In this document: positions 52,105-61,008 of the stretch, in pieces
Position numbering within the stretch: position 1 is the first letter of the stretch
Layout: each line of letters opens with the position of its first letter
Source: Arthrobacter nitroguajacolicus_D
Lineage (GTDB): Bacteria > Actinomycetota > Actinomycetes > Actinomycetales > Micrococcaceae
DNA: 64,000 nt
Assembly (NCBI RefSeq): GCF_031455195.1
Contig: NZ_JAVDSH010000007.1
Location: 1-64,000, forward strand
Direction of reading: 5' to 3'
Notes under the pieces: generated by a model
What the model was told of the DNA's origin: nothing
What the model saw: the letters and a program-made list of their open reading frames with translations, nothing else
The model's database searches: none
Translations under genes and position numbers: made by a program

Positions 52105-53043
52105 TCAGTCCTGAACCGTCTGGCCGCCAAGAGCGGCGGGCATAAAGTTCTGAAGCTCGCGTAGATAAGTCTGATCCAACTGGTCCCTCACATCGATGAG
52201 TTTGCCCTCATAGTCGAAGCTCAGATCGATTTCTGTTCGTTCCGTGGCGCTTGCCATATCGATAACCGGTCGACCTTTAGTAGGTAGGTACTTCTCCGCA
52301 GGGGCAAACAATTCAGTCTGCAGTTCCTGCATTCTCTGGTGGGAGGGCACCAAGATGCCGTGCGATGCATCCTGGAACTTTGTGGGACTGTAAACGAGGT
52401 TGCTGGATATAGCTCCCAGCACGCCATGAAAGCCAGCATCATGGAGCACCTTGGAAACCCGGCCGCCAAAGTCCGGACTTGCAGTAATGATTACCAGCCA
52501 TCCCACCTGAAGCACAAAACACCACCGCACAGGCGCTTTACAGTCTGCGTCCGACGCAAACCGCACGATGTCCATCTGAAAGGTGGGTAAGTAATCAAGG
52601 GTCCAGACGAAGTGGGTTGAAAAATCTTTGGGCTGCCCCGTGCCAGTTCGTCGAATTGCGTGGAGATGCTGCTCGGGGACTATCAGACGTGGGACCAGTT
52701 CACTGGATAAAGCACCTAGAACCACTGACCAATGCGCCAGCTTGAATAGGTCAGCCGGTGGTGGGAATCCTCCTCCGTTCATTATGGATCTGAACACGGG
52801 GCTGGCTGCTTGTTCGATGTGGTTCATCCAACCGTTGTTGCAAGCTGCGCAGAGGGATGAAACGTTGATCTCTCGAATATCACCGCCGTACAGTATGTCG
52901 CGGTAGACGCCGGGCATCTGAACGCTGGATGCGGCAAGACTTACCTTGCCGGTGCCCGTATTCACAGACTCACGGAAGCCTCTTTGGAAGAGGTGAGTCC
53001 TTGTGAGCGACTCGTCGGTACCGCAGAAAAAGCACTTCGCCAT
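52105..53043 (-). CDS. Treble-clef zinc/HNH-like protein
   Basis: About 312 residues. The N-terminus has two CxxC knuckles and a His: MAKCFFCGTDESLTRTHLFQ, then VSSLCAACNNGWMNHIEQAA. The CxxC...H...CxxCNNxWM form is a treble-clef finger of the HNH-endonuclease kind, of a type often seen in defence islands and phage proteins. The rest (about 220 residues) is unrecognised, with FGGRVSKVL and VPSHQRMQ among its words. GGGGAGA four bases before ATG 53043 supports that start over the one at 53094. A dyad at 53155-53176 lies upstream. Nuclease function is inference. Confidence 0.65.
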   Translation of the reverse strand: MAKCFFCGTDESLTRTHLFQRGFRESVNTGTGKVSLAASSVQMPGVYRDILYGGDIREINVSSLCAACNNGWMNHIEQAASPVFRSIMNGGGFPPPADLFKLAHWSVVLGALSSELVPRLIVPEQHLHAIRRTGTGQPKDFSTHFVWTLDYLPTFQMDIVRFASDADCKAPVRWCFVLQVGWLVIITASPDFGGRVSKVLHDAGFHGVLGAISSNLVYSPTKFQDASHGILVPSHQRMQELQTELFAPAEKYLPTKGRPVIDMASATERTEIDLSFDYEGKLIDVRDQLDQTYLRELQNFMPAALGGQTVQD

Positions 53044-53154
53044 TTCGTCTCCCCAATAGACGGCAGCTGCCGGCAATCCCCTCGCTGAACTCACTCAACC
53101 CCGGCCAGCGTAACCGACTATTGCCCGCAAACTGACAGGGAAGACCTGACACAT

Positions 53155-53176
53155 GTCATAGGCTGCACCCTATGAC
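53155..53176. promoter_or_regulatory. GTCATAGG/CCTATGAC dyad
   Basis: Perfect 8-base arms with a 6-base spacer; a related GTGACATAG follows. It lies about 110 bases upstream of the minus-strand zinc-protein gene and may be its operator. Confidence 0.4.
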
Positions 53177-53313
53177 CGTGACATAGTGGGATGGCAGGAC
53201 CGGAGACGGCTAGGTGCTTGTAGGGTTGTCCGGCTATATCGCATGCAAGTCGTCAGGTGACGGCAACTACATAGGGACCAAGTCTCACAACCGACGCTGA
53301 CTCCCCCACCTGA

Positions 53314-53490
53314 GATATAGCGCGGATCCTGCGGGGCGAGAGCCTGCCGACGGCGACGTCGACTGACCAGCAGCGAAGTGTTGAGCAATATGCGTCCATT
53401 CTCATGCTGCACCAGCTCGATAACCAGCAGACACCGCTTCGCAGTTACTTCCTCGACAAGGTCAAAGACGGCCGGGAGTTGCTGAAATGA
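53314..53490 (+). pseudogene. 5'-truncated gene end
   Basis: A 58-codon open frame without a start of its own ends at TGA 53490. Words such as QYASILMLHQLDNQQTPLRS and YFLDKVKDGRELLK look like a real C-terminus. Its stop overlaps the next gene's ATG (ATGA), as in a true operon. The 5' part is missing. Family not recognised. Confidence 0.4.
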
Positions 53491-54309
53491 GCAGCCTCTT
53501 CGATTACCGTGCCTACGGACGTATTGCGGCGCTCACCGAACATCCTCCCGAAATACCAGGACCGTGTCTGGAACGAACTAACGGCCGGCTCTACTGTTCC
53601 CCTCGTTGCAAATGATGCCGGTCTAAGTGATGTCCAGACGTTCCTCACTGTTCTTAGGCGGCTCAGCACCTTGTATGACTGGAGAACAACCGAGGTATCG
53701 GGAACAGACCCGCTCATGCCGAGGAGAGCGGATTCCGATGGATGGGATCGTCGTCTGTATTACTGGGCGCTCCTTATGCGCGGGTGGGTACGAGGTGACC
53801 CGATCAGCCGCGTTATCTCCAGCTCAGTTGCCTACTACAGTCAACGTGGTTCAATCACCTACCGTGACTACTCCCGCGAGGAGAGCCTCGTAACCGAGCC
53901 TTTCGACAGGCATTCCGCGAAGCACATCAACCTCATTATCGAATGGCCTCTCAAAGATATTGAGGGAGGCCTACGGTTCCGCATCATGGGGTACCTGCAG
54001 AACTTCATTGACGTCAGTGTGATGGCGCTTGGAAGAGATGCATCGGGGATCAACGTGGCGACGCTCGTCAAGTACGGCACAACTGACCAGCGCGCGATTC
54101 AACTACAAGAGGTGGGCTTCGGTCGGGCTGTAGCGACGGAGCTTCTGGCGGACCATGCAGATGCACTGAGATTCTCTGATGAAGACGAGCTGGAAGAACT
54201 CGATCATGAATCGGTACTGGCGAGCACCACCCTGTCAGACGAGGCTCGCGCCGAAGTTGAGAACATCATGGTGAAGATGGATGTTGAGGTTGAAAGCGCG
54301 GAGAGATAA
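53487..54309 (+). pseudogene. Probable defence-operon protein with early frameshift
   Basis: ATG 53487 starts MSSLFDYRAYGRIAALTE. Near 53540 the frame must change to continue as NILPKYQDRVWNELTAGSTV, after which about 255 residues are open to the stop at 54309. A GTG at 53509 in the second frame could also start an intact 266-residue protein. Words include VLRRLSTLYDWRTTEV, RLYYWALLMRGWVRG, RFRIMGYLQNFIDVSVMALG and LVKYGTTDQRAIQLQEVGF. They remind me of C-terminal parts of large DEAD-type helicase proteins of defence islands, but I cannot name the family. Truncation upstream suggests a broken operon. Confidence 0.5.
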
Positions 54310-54377
54310 ACGCTGCTCGACTTCACGATCTCCGGTTGCGATGACAGAACCCTGCAGAGGAACCAGTCCTCGGCCTG

Positions 54378-54433
54378 CCCCCAGCTTGACGGAAGATCGG
54401 TTGTCGGCGTTAAAAGCACGGGAGTAGAAGTAG
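54378..54433. repeat. 56-bp direct repeat, right copy
   Basis: This is the second copy of the repeat at 51981-52036, same orientation and about 86 percent identical by hand count. It starts 68 bases after the stop of the frameshifted gene. Confidence 0.65.
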
Positions 54434-54990
54434 CTGCCAGAACGCCCGTTCATTAACGAATCCGGCATTTCCGCAGGTCCTATCCCAACTGACCAGGGGC
54501 CCACAAAGGTGCTCGGAGGCCGGTCCATCATTTCTATCCAAATGTTCCGTGGTTCGGCGCGTGAACTTTGGTTCCGCGCCGAACCACGTTGGCCCAGGAG
54601 TCTGCTACCAGCTTCCTATTGCTCCTCGGATAGTGTGTTCGAGCCGTCGTTGACATGGGACCACGTCTTTTCTCATTCAAAGTAGGACTGTCCCAACGGC
54701 CACGGAAATAGTCAGTGTCTCCCGGCTCACCGTCTTCTCTCCACCTTTGGCCTCCCAACTGGTCTAGGCGCGCAGTGAGCGTCGTCCCGGTTCTCGAGGG
54801 CGAGCGGTGGCGCGAGCTCGCGACGCCGTCATCAATTTGGAGGGACTGAGTTGAAAGGGCGACTGCACTTTCGCCTAGTTGGTGCTCCCGGGGCCAGCCT
54901 CCCATCAATCGCATCCTCCTGGGACGCGCCTCGAATGAGCAGCTCGGGAAGCTATAGCTATTTGATGGACCTTCGGCCATTAGGTGAAGG
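54434..54990. other. Intergenic stretch, nothing recognised
   Basis: No protein-like frame was found in these 557 bases between the repeat and the 3' end of the ABC permease operon. Confidence 0.4.
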
Positions 54991-55833
54991 TCAGCTCTTG
55001 ATACCGCCGGCGTATCCCTGCATGAGTTTCTTTTGAGCAAACACGTAAAAGGCAAGCACGGGCGCCATGGCGATGAGGACCACCGCGAAGCTCAGATTCC
55101 ATTGTGAAACTAGGCTGCCCACGTAGTTGTAAACAACTACTGGGAGTGTCATGTACGGCGAGCCGTTCAGGAATATCACTGCCGTGAAGAAATCGTTCCA
55201 GACTAGGAGGCCGCCAAGGATGGCAACGGTGCCCGTAGCTGGCGCCATCAGGGGGAAGATGACGCGTGAGAAAATTTGGAAACGGCTCGCGCCATCGATG
55301 GTGGCTGCCTCCTCATAATCCCTGGGGAGCCGTCGGAAAAAGCCGGAATAAATGAACACCGCAAGCGGCATGGCCATGGCCGTGTAGATGATGATCATGC
55401 CCCAGGGATTCCCAATCAGGCCGAGGTTGCGCGCACCGATGTACAGCGGGAGGACCCCGAGTTGGGTAGGTAGGACAATAGCGATTAAGAAGATCCTGAA
55501 GACGTTATTGGATAGTTTCCGGGTGCTTCGCGCGAACACATATGCTGCAACCGACGACAAGGCGATCAGTACCAGCACGGTCCCGGTTGTGATGAGAAGA
55601 CTACTGGAAAGGCCTTGGTAGACGTTGCCGGACTGACTGCCCGTTGGTGAGAGCAATTGGATGAAATTATCGAAAGTAGGGGCCGACGGCGGGGCAAAGG
55701 CAGAGCTCGTGAGCACCTCCTCCGTGGTTTTGAGTGAGGTGCTGATCAGAATCCAAAATGGAAGCAACAGTATGATGCTGGCAATTACCACAAGGATTTC
55801 CCTGGCAAGCGACCACTTCGTATAGCGATGCAT
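54991..55833 (-). CDS. Sugar ABC transporter permease (MalG-like)
   Basis: A 280-residue inner-membrane permease of the CUT1 type with six TM segments. The EAA loop that docks to the ATPase is EEAATIDGASRFQIFSRVIF. The start ATG 55833 follows the stop of the MalF-like gene by two bases, so the two permeases are coupled. No ATPase gene is present here, as is usual in actinobacteria that share one MsiK-type ATPase among importers. Confidence 0.9.
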   Translation of the reverse strand: MHRYTKWSLAREILVVIASIILLLPFWILISTSLKTTEEVLTSSAFAPPSAPTFDNFIQLLSPTGSQSGNVYQGLSSSLLITTGTVLVLIALSSVAAYVFARSTRKLSNNVFRIFLIAIVLPTQLGVLPLYIGARNLGLIGNPWGMIIIYTAMAMPLAVFIYSGFFRRLPRDYEEAATIDGASRFQIFSRVIFPLMAPATGTVAILGGLLVWNDFFTAVIFLNGSPYMTLPVVVYNYVGSLVSQWNLSFAVVLIAMAPVLAFYVFAQKKLMQGYAGGIKS

Positions 55834-55835
55834 TT

Positions 55836-56783
55836 CTAGTCTCCAATTTTGGCGCGGTCGCGCACAATGAATTGCTGGATAAGCGCGAGGATCAGAATGA
55901 AAACGGTAAGGACAAGAGCCGCGGCGGCACCCAAACCGAACGCCCCGTAAACGAAGGTCTGGGAGTAGACCTGAGACGCGAGAGTCTGTGTGGCGTCCGC
56001 GGGGCCGCCGCCCGTCAACGTGAGGACCTGATCAAAGACCGACAACCCCTGAATCAGGGTTAGAACGGTCGCTATGGCCACCGACGGCTGGATGGTCGGC
56101 AAGACAATGCTTCGGAAAATCCGCCACACACCGGCACCATCCAAAGCTGCTGCTTCTTCCAGTTCCACCGGCACAGTGGCGAGACCGGCCAGATAAATGA
56201 CCATAACAAAGCCGATGCTCTGCCAGACCATGACAGCCAGGATGCACCAGAGCGCCAGCGAGGGGTTGGCCAGCCAGTCCTGCTTCAGGTTTCCCAGCCC
56301 AACAGCGCCCAGAAACTGGTTGAGCGGCCCGTCAAAAGCAAAAATGAACTTCCAGACGAAGGAGACAGCCACCGAGCTGAGCACCACCGGCATGAAAATC
56401 AGTGCGCGCAATACGAAACGTGTCTTGAGCGTCCTGTTCAAGGCCAAGGCGAAAAGCAGACCAAGAGCATTGGTGAAAACCACGAACCCAGCCGCAAGAA
56501 ACAGGGTATTTCGGACGGAGCCCACCAGCGTCGGATCCTGAAGAACCTGAATGAAGTTGTCGAAGCCAACGAAGTTGAAGTCACCCAGCCCCGTCCAGTC
56601 AGTGAATGCGAAGAAAGCTCCGAAGGCTGTTGCCATGTAGGTGACAACGAGCGTGAGGGCGACGGCCGGAAGTGCCCACCACCAGCGGCCGAAGCCGATC
56701 CCCGAGGGCCGGTGTGGGGGCGCTGGAGCGGCTTCGTTGTTGTCAGTCCCTGGCGGGATGATCCGGCCATTGGTAATAGTCAC
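55836..56783 (-). CDS. Sugar ABC transporter permease (MalF-like)
   Basis: A 315-residue CUT1 permease. A Pro-rich cytosolic N-terminus leads into TM1 (WWALPAVALTLVVTYMATAF); the EAA loop is EEAAALDGAGVWRIFRSIVL. It pairs with the MalG-like protein to form the membrane channel for an oligosaccharide or glycoside. It follows the binding-protein gene after 76 bases, which hold a stem-loop. The nearby P450 and GH106 genes hint at a plant glycoside as substrate. Confidence 0.9.
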   Translation of the reverse strand: MTITNGRIIPPGTDNNEAAPAPPHRPSGIGFGRWWWALPAVALTLVVTYMATAFGAFFAFTDWTGLGDFNFVGFDNFIQVLQDPTLVGSVRNTLFLAAGFVVFTNALGLLFALALNRTLKTRFVLRALIFMPVVLSSVAVSFVWKFIFAFDGPLNQFLGAVGLGNLKQDWLANPSLALWCILAVMVWQSIGFVMVIYLAGLATVPVELEEAAALDGAGVWRIFRSIVLPTIQPSVAIATVLTLIQGLSVFDQVLTLTGGGPADATQTLASQVYSQTFVYGAFGLGAAAALVLTVFILILALIQQFIVRDRAKIGD

Positions 56784-56819
56784 TGTCGTGGTTCCTTATT
56801 CGTTGCTGAAGGGAAGGCA

Positions 56820-56852
56820 GTGCCGGCCGGTAGTTGGTAAACCGGCCGGCAC
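56820..56852 (-). terminator. 12-bp stem-loop between binding protein and permeases
   Basis: GTGCCGGCCGGT and ACCGGCCGGCAC pair perfectly around a 9-base loop, seven bases past the stop of the binding-protein gene. In ABC operons such hairpins attenuate transcription or stabilise the upstream mRNA, giving more binding protein than permease. Confidence 0.65.
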
Positions 56853-56859
56853 TCGTTCG

Positions 56860-58158
56860 TTAGTTGCCCCAGGCGGAGTCCATGTCCTTCAGGACATCTT
56901 CGGCCGATTTCTGTCCAGTGATCATGGCCGTAACACCCTTGCCGAGGCTGTCGTACACCTTGGCGGAGGGCCATTCGGTCTGTGCCAACGGGCGTACCTT
57001 GTCCTCCTTGTACAGGTTCGCGATGGGTTCGTAGCTAGCGGGGAGCGGGTAATCACTGGCGTTGACGGGAAGCGCTCCCAGTCCCTTAGCGACCATCTCG
57101 GCGCCTTCCTTTTCAGTGAAGTACTTCAGGAACTCTTTTACCAGCTTGGGGCTCTTCGTCTTTGCGTTACCGGAGAGGGCAAGCTCGGCTGTGGTGCCCA
57201 GGTACGTCTCGGGAGCATCAGGAGCAGGCATTGGAAGGACGACTGGGTTCACAGCTCCCTTGGACCCATCGGCGATGCTCTTGGCTGCTCCGCCGGGAGC
57301 AAAAAAGCCGAGGGCTTTACCCTGCCCGACCGAACTGATGAGCACATCAAAGCCCGCACCTGCCGCACCATCCTGGAAGCACCCTGAATCGAACATTTGC
57401 TTTACACCCTCGAGGGCTTGCTGCCAGCCTTTCTCTTGCGAAAAAGTGGTCTTGCCGGCGGCTCGGTCGTCATTCCACTTCGGATTTGGCCCGTACACCG
57501 TTGAGCTAGCAAGGGTCATCGCCAAAATCCCTGGGTTGCCCGGAACAGTGCCCGCAAGGGCGGTCAGGGAGACGCCCTTGTCACGGGCAACCTTGCACTG
57601 TTCCAGAACGTCGTCAAAGGTCGACGTGTTGTCCAGCTTCACGCCCAGTTCCTGAGCCTTGGCCTGATTGAAGATCAGGCCGGCGGGCATCGAAGCGAGC
57701 GGAACAGCGTAGAGCTTGTCCTCATATTGGAAGAGCTTCTCAATGCTGTCCGGCAGTGCCTTGTTGAGCTCTGGGTCATTGAGTTCCAGGAGCAGTCCAG
57801 CTTTGGCGAAACCAGTCATAGCACCTACCTGTCCTTGGCCGGAGAGGACACTTATGACATCGGTGGCGGTGCCACCCTGCAGTTGAGTGGTAACTGTCTG
57901 GGCAAGAGTTTCCGCCGGCAGCTTGACCAATTCGACTTTAACGCCGGGGTGAGCCTTCTCAAAGGCGGCCGTTGTATCCTGAATGAAGGTGTCGGCAGGA
58001 TTGGTAGTGGAGAACGAAAAGCGAATCGTTTGCGGCTCGGCGCCCCCTGACTCGGTGGAGCTTGAACTGCCGGCGCAACCGGTTAATACGACGGAAGCTG
58101 CAACAGCGGTGGCAGCGGCGGATAGCCACCCACGGCGGTTAATCGAAAACTGTGACAC
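56860..58158 (-). CDS. ABC sugar-binding lipoprotein
   Basis: About 432 residues. The N-terminus has twin Arg (INRRGWLSAAATAV), suggesting possible Tat export, and the lipobox VLTGCAGSSSS. The body is an extracellular solute-binding protein of family 1: FIQDTTAAFEKAHPGVKVEL, AVPLASMPAGLIFNQAKAQE and FLKYFTEKEGAEMVAKGLG. It captures a sugar and hands it to the MalF/MalG pair. I chose GTG 58158 because GAAAGG lies six bases upstream; ATG 58176 would overlap that site. Confidence 0.85.
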   Translation of the reverse strand: MSQFSINRRGWLSAAATAVAASVVLTGCAGSSSSTESGGAEPQTIRFSFSTTNPADTFIQDTTAAFEKAHPGVKVELVKLPAETLAQTVTTQLQGGTATDVISVLSGQGQVGAMTGFAKAGLLLELNDPELNKALPDSIEKLFQYEDKLYAVPLASMPAGLIFNQAKAQELGVKLDNTSTFDDVLEQCKVARDKGVSLTALAGTVPGNPGILAMTLASSTVYGPNPKWNDDRAAGKTTFSQEKGWQQALEGVKQMFDSGCFQDGAAGAGFDVLISSVGQGKALGFFAPGGAAKSIADGSKGAVNPVVLPMPAPDAPETYLGTTAELALSGNAKTKSPKLVKEFLKYFTEKEGAEMVAKGLGALPVNASDYPLPASYEPIANLYKEDKVRPLAQTEWPSAKVYDSLGKGVTAMITGQKSAEDVLKDMDSAWGN

Positions 58159-58467
58159 GGGGTACCTTTCAGACATCTTTGTCGAGGGGCTGCCTCTTGG
58201 AAACGCTAAGCCCTCGTGGCTCCGGCAGTGGCCCGTAGCCAGCTACCTCTTATGGCTTCCAGTAGACCGAAGTTCCTCCACGCCGTCCACGCGACTTTGC
58301 TTATGGCCTCTATTGATGGGAGTGATGGTGCTCACTCCCGCACTCGATACCAAGCATCGGCCCTTTTGATGGTGGGATTGCGTGACCTCTTCCATCGAGG
58401 CCTATATGCTTGTGCTATTCAGGCGGGGTGAGGGCACGTGGCATGCAGGCCATGATGAATAATCCCC

Positions 58468-58546
58468 CCCGATGCTCAGAGCATCGGGCAAGCAGACGTA
58501 AACGCACACCGTTTCGTCCCGCCTGCACGCTCTCTTCCGGGCGGGA
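58468..58546. promoter_or_regulatory. Two dyads in the P450 leader
   Basis: CCCGATGC/GCATCGGG (58468-58488, 5-base loop) and TCCCGCC/GGCGGGA (58517-58546) lie within 110 bases of the P450 start. The first may be a LacI-type or other operator, the second an mRNA hairpin. The 412-base divergent region 58159-58570 should hold promoters for both the importer and the P450. Confidence 0.4.
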
Positions 58547-58570
58547 CTTCCAAATCCTGTTGGAGATCCA

Positions 58571-60775
58571 ATGACTGTTACCCAGCCCGCCGGCGTCGGC
58601 TGTCCCTTCCTCAATCCGCAGAAGCTCTTCGAAGACCTCGCAGGGGCGCGGACAGGCCAAGGATTGCCCCATTCGGACACATTCGAGGGACGGGTAGTGG
58701 GACGTTACGACGAAATTGTCCAAGCACTCCACGATCCGGAGACTTTTTCCTCCCAGCCGACCGTGGGGACTGTCCCATCGCCCTGGCGTGAGCAATTTGA
58801 GGGAAGGGTGCCCAGCAGGGGAACCCTGCTGGGCTTGGACAACCCGGATCATGACCGCCTACGGTCGAGCGTCAACAGTTTCTTTATGCCACGGAAGCTG
58901 GGCAGGTATGAGGGCTGGATCCGTGAACAGGCCCACCTCATGGTCGATGGTTTCGTTGAGGACGGCCGGACGGAGCTGAAGCTTTCTTTCGCTCTTCCGT
59001 TGCCGCTGAAGGTCATCGCGCACGTCGTGGGCCTTGACTCCCACCGGTCCGAATGGATAGGTGCAGCCCTTGGCTTCTTTATGGGTCCCCGCGACATCTA
59101 TCACCCGGGCACCCCCGATGAGAAAGCACAGCTCCTTCTCGACCTGCACGACTACATCCTGGAGGTCATGGACGAGCGCAAGCACAACCGCCGGGACGAC
59201 CTGATCAGCCACATATGGAATGAGCGGGAGTCAGGAGCCGTTGAAATGACCGACTTCGAAATGTTGTCAATGTTCCCGGGGCTGATGCTGGCAGGACACG
59301 AAACCTCGTCGAATCTGATCTGTATGGGACTCTCGCACCTCCTGGCCGACCCAAACCGCTACGCGGCCGCGCAGAAGGATGACACTTCACGAGCTGAAGC
59401 CCTCGAGGAACTGTTCCGCTACGAGTCAGCCATCACCGGTATGAAGAGGCTGGTGACTAGGGACGTCAGCCTCGGTGGCACACAGCTGAAGGCCGGCGAA
59501 ACGGTCTTCCTCGCATACGCCGCCGGATCCCGTGACGCAACAAAGTTCAGCCATTCGGACGACATCGACTTTGACCGCGACTGGGCTGTGCCACATCTGG
59601 GATTTGGCCAGGGAATTCATGCGTGTTTAGGAGCGCCGCTCGCACGCCTCCTCCTCCGAATCGAACTGGAAGTCCTGCACGAGCGGCTTCCGGATCTCCG
59701 TCTCGGTGCGCCCTACGACGAGCTTGAGTACACAGTGGTCTCCGAAGGCCGCGGCATGGTTTCCCTGCCGCTCGAATGGACACCGGTGCGCGTCGCCGAG
59801 AGGGCCAGCGCCCCTGTTATTGACGCTCTTCATTCTGCTGCCATTCCTGTAACTGTCAGCGCCCGCCGCCTCGTGACCGAAAAAGTACTGGAGCTCACGT
59901 TGGAGACGAGCAGTCCTGATATTGTCCGCTGGGAGCCAGGGGCGCACCTTGACCTGGAGCTCCCGGATGGCTCCTTGCGGCAGTACTCGCTGTGCGGGCA
60001 AACGGCGTCCTCTGAACTGCGGATTGCTGTCTTGAAGGAAGACAGCGGCCGAGGTGGGTCCAAGCTTATCCATGACCAGGTCAAGGTCGGAGACAGGTTG
60101 AGCATCAGGGGACCTCGCAATCATTTCCGGCTGAAGCCTGCACAGTTCCTGCTGTTCGTCGCCGGTGGCATTGGAATCACTCCCCTGCTTCCCATGATTG
60201 AAGAAGCTGAGCGCCGCGGTACACCTTGGCGCCTGCTCTTTCTTGGTCGCGAACGGAAACTCATGCCCTATGTTGAGGATCTGGTGCAGCGACACCCGGC
60301 GAACGTCTATGTCTGGCCAAGCAGCGAACGCGGCCGTTACAACCTCGATGACATTTGGTCCAGGGTTCCCGCCGACGATGCGTTCGTGTATGCATGTGGG
60401 CCGAACGAACTTCTCGCAGGTTTGGAGGAATCCGCTGCGAGGCACGATGCGGAACTCCGGCTGGTGGTCGAGCGCTTCGCGGCGCAGAAGGTGGAGCACC
60501 TGCCGAACCGTCCCATCGAAGTGCAGATGTCCAGAACCGGGAAGACCGTCACGGTAGGGGTGGACGAGAACGTTCTGGACGTCCTGAACCGGGAGGGTGC
60601 CAGCATCTTGTCGACCTGCCGCGAAGGTACGTGCGGGACCTGTGAAGTCCGAGTGTTGGAGGGAGTTCCCGAGCACCGCGACTCGGTCCTGAGCCTTGAA
60701 GAGCGACTCGCTAACCAAACGATGATGACCTGCGTATCACGTTGCCGTGGCCGGCGTTTGGTGCTGGAGGCGTAA
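58571..60775 (+). CDS. Self-sufficient cytochrome P450-reductase fusion (CYP116B-like)
   Basis: A 734-residue fusion. Residues 1-400 are a P450: AGHETSS in helix I at 241, ELFR (ExxR) at 280 and FGQGIHACLGAPLAR with heme ligand C352. Residues about 420-640 form a phthalate-dioxygenase-reductase-like unit (RQYSLCG for FMN, VAGGIGITPLLPM for NAD(P)H). The C-terminus is a plant-type [2Fe-2S] ferredoxin (STCREGTCGTCEVRVLEGV, last Cys near TCVSRC). This is the P450-PFOR layout of CYP116B enzymes, which hydroxylate or O-dealkylate substrates without partner proteins. ATG 58571 has GGAG five bases upstream. It lies between a sugar importer and a rhamnosidase-like gene. Confidence 0.92.
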   Translation: MTVTQPAGVGCPFLNPQKLFEDLAGARTGQGLPHSDTFEGRVVGRYDEIVQALHDPETFSSQPTVGTVPSPWREQFEGRVPSRGTLLGLDNPDHDRLRSSVNSFFMPRKLGRYEGWIREQAHLMVDGFVEDGRTELKLSFALPLPLKVIAHVVGLDSHRSEWIGAALGFFMGPRDIYHPGTPDEKAQLLLDLHDYILEVMDERKHNRRDDLISHIWNERESGAVEMTDFEMLSMFPGLMLAGHETSSNLICMGLSHLLADPNRYAAAQKDDTSRAEALEELFRYESAITGMKRLVTRDVSLGGTQLKAGETVFLAYAAGSRDATKFSHSDDIDFDRDWAVPHLGFGQGIHACLGAPLARLLLRIELEVLHERLPDLRLGAPYDELEYTVVSEGRGMVSLPLEWTPVRVAERASAPVIDALHSAAIPVTVSARRLVTEKVLELTLETSSPDIVRWEPGAHLDLELPDGSLRQYSLCGQTASSELRIAVLKEDSGRGGSKLIHDQVKVGDRLSIRGPRNHFRLKPAQFLLFVAGGIGITPLLPMIEEAERRGTPWRLLFLGRERKLMPYVEDLVQRHPANVYVWPSSERGRYNLDDIWSRVPADDAFVYACGPNELLAGLEESAARHDAELRLVVERFAAQKVEHLPNRPIEVQMSRTGKTVTVGVDENVLDVLNREGASILSTCREGTCGTCEVRVLEGVPEHRDSVLSLEERLANQTMMTCVSRCRGRRLVLEA

Positions 60776-61008
60776 GCGCCGAAGGCAAGCCTCCACGCTT
60801 CGCGCTCAGAAGACCGCCGCGGTCCCACTTTGAACCATTTCCTTGGCGCATTCCAAATCATCGCCGATATGAGCTCTTCCATGAGCCCTCGTAGGAATAG
60901 TTTTCCCCTATGCTCACCATCACTACTCTGCATGGTCGTTTACTGCCTGAGTAACACCCGGAGTCCTAAGGTGAGACCAATGCCGCTGCCCTGCCTAAAG
61001 GACCACTA

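Noticed and set aside
54534..55055. 173-codon minus-strand frame
   Set aside because: It overlaps the MalG-like 3' end in another frame and has no recognisable sequence.
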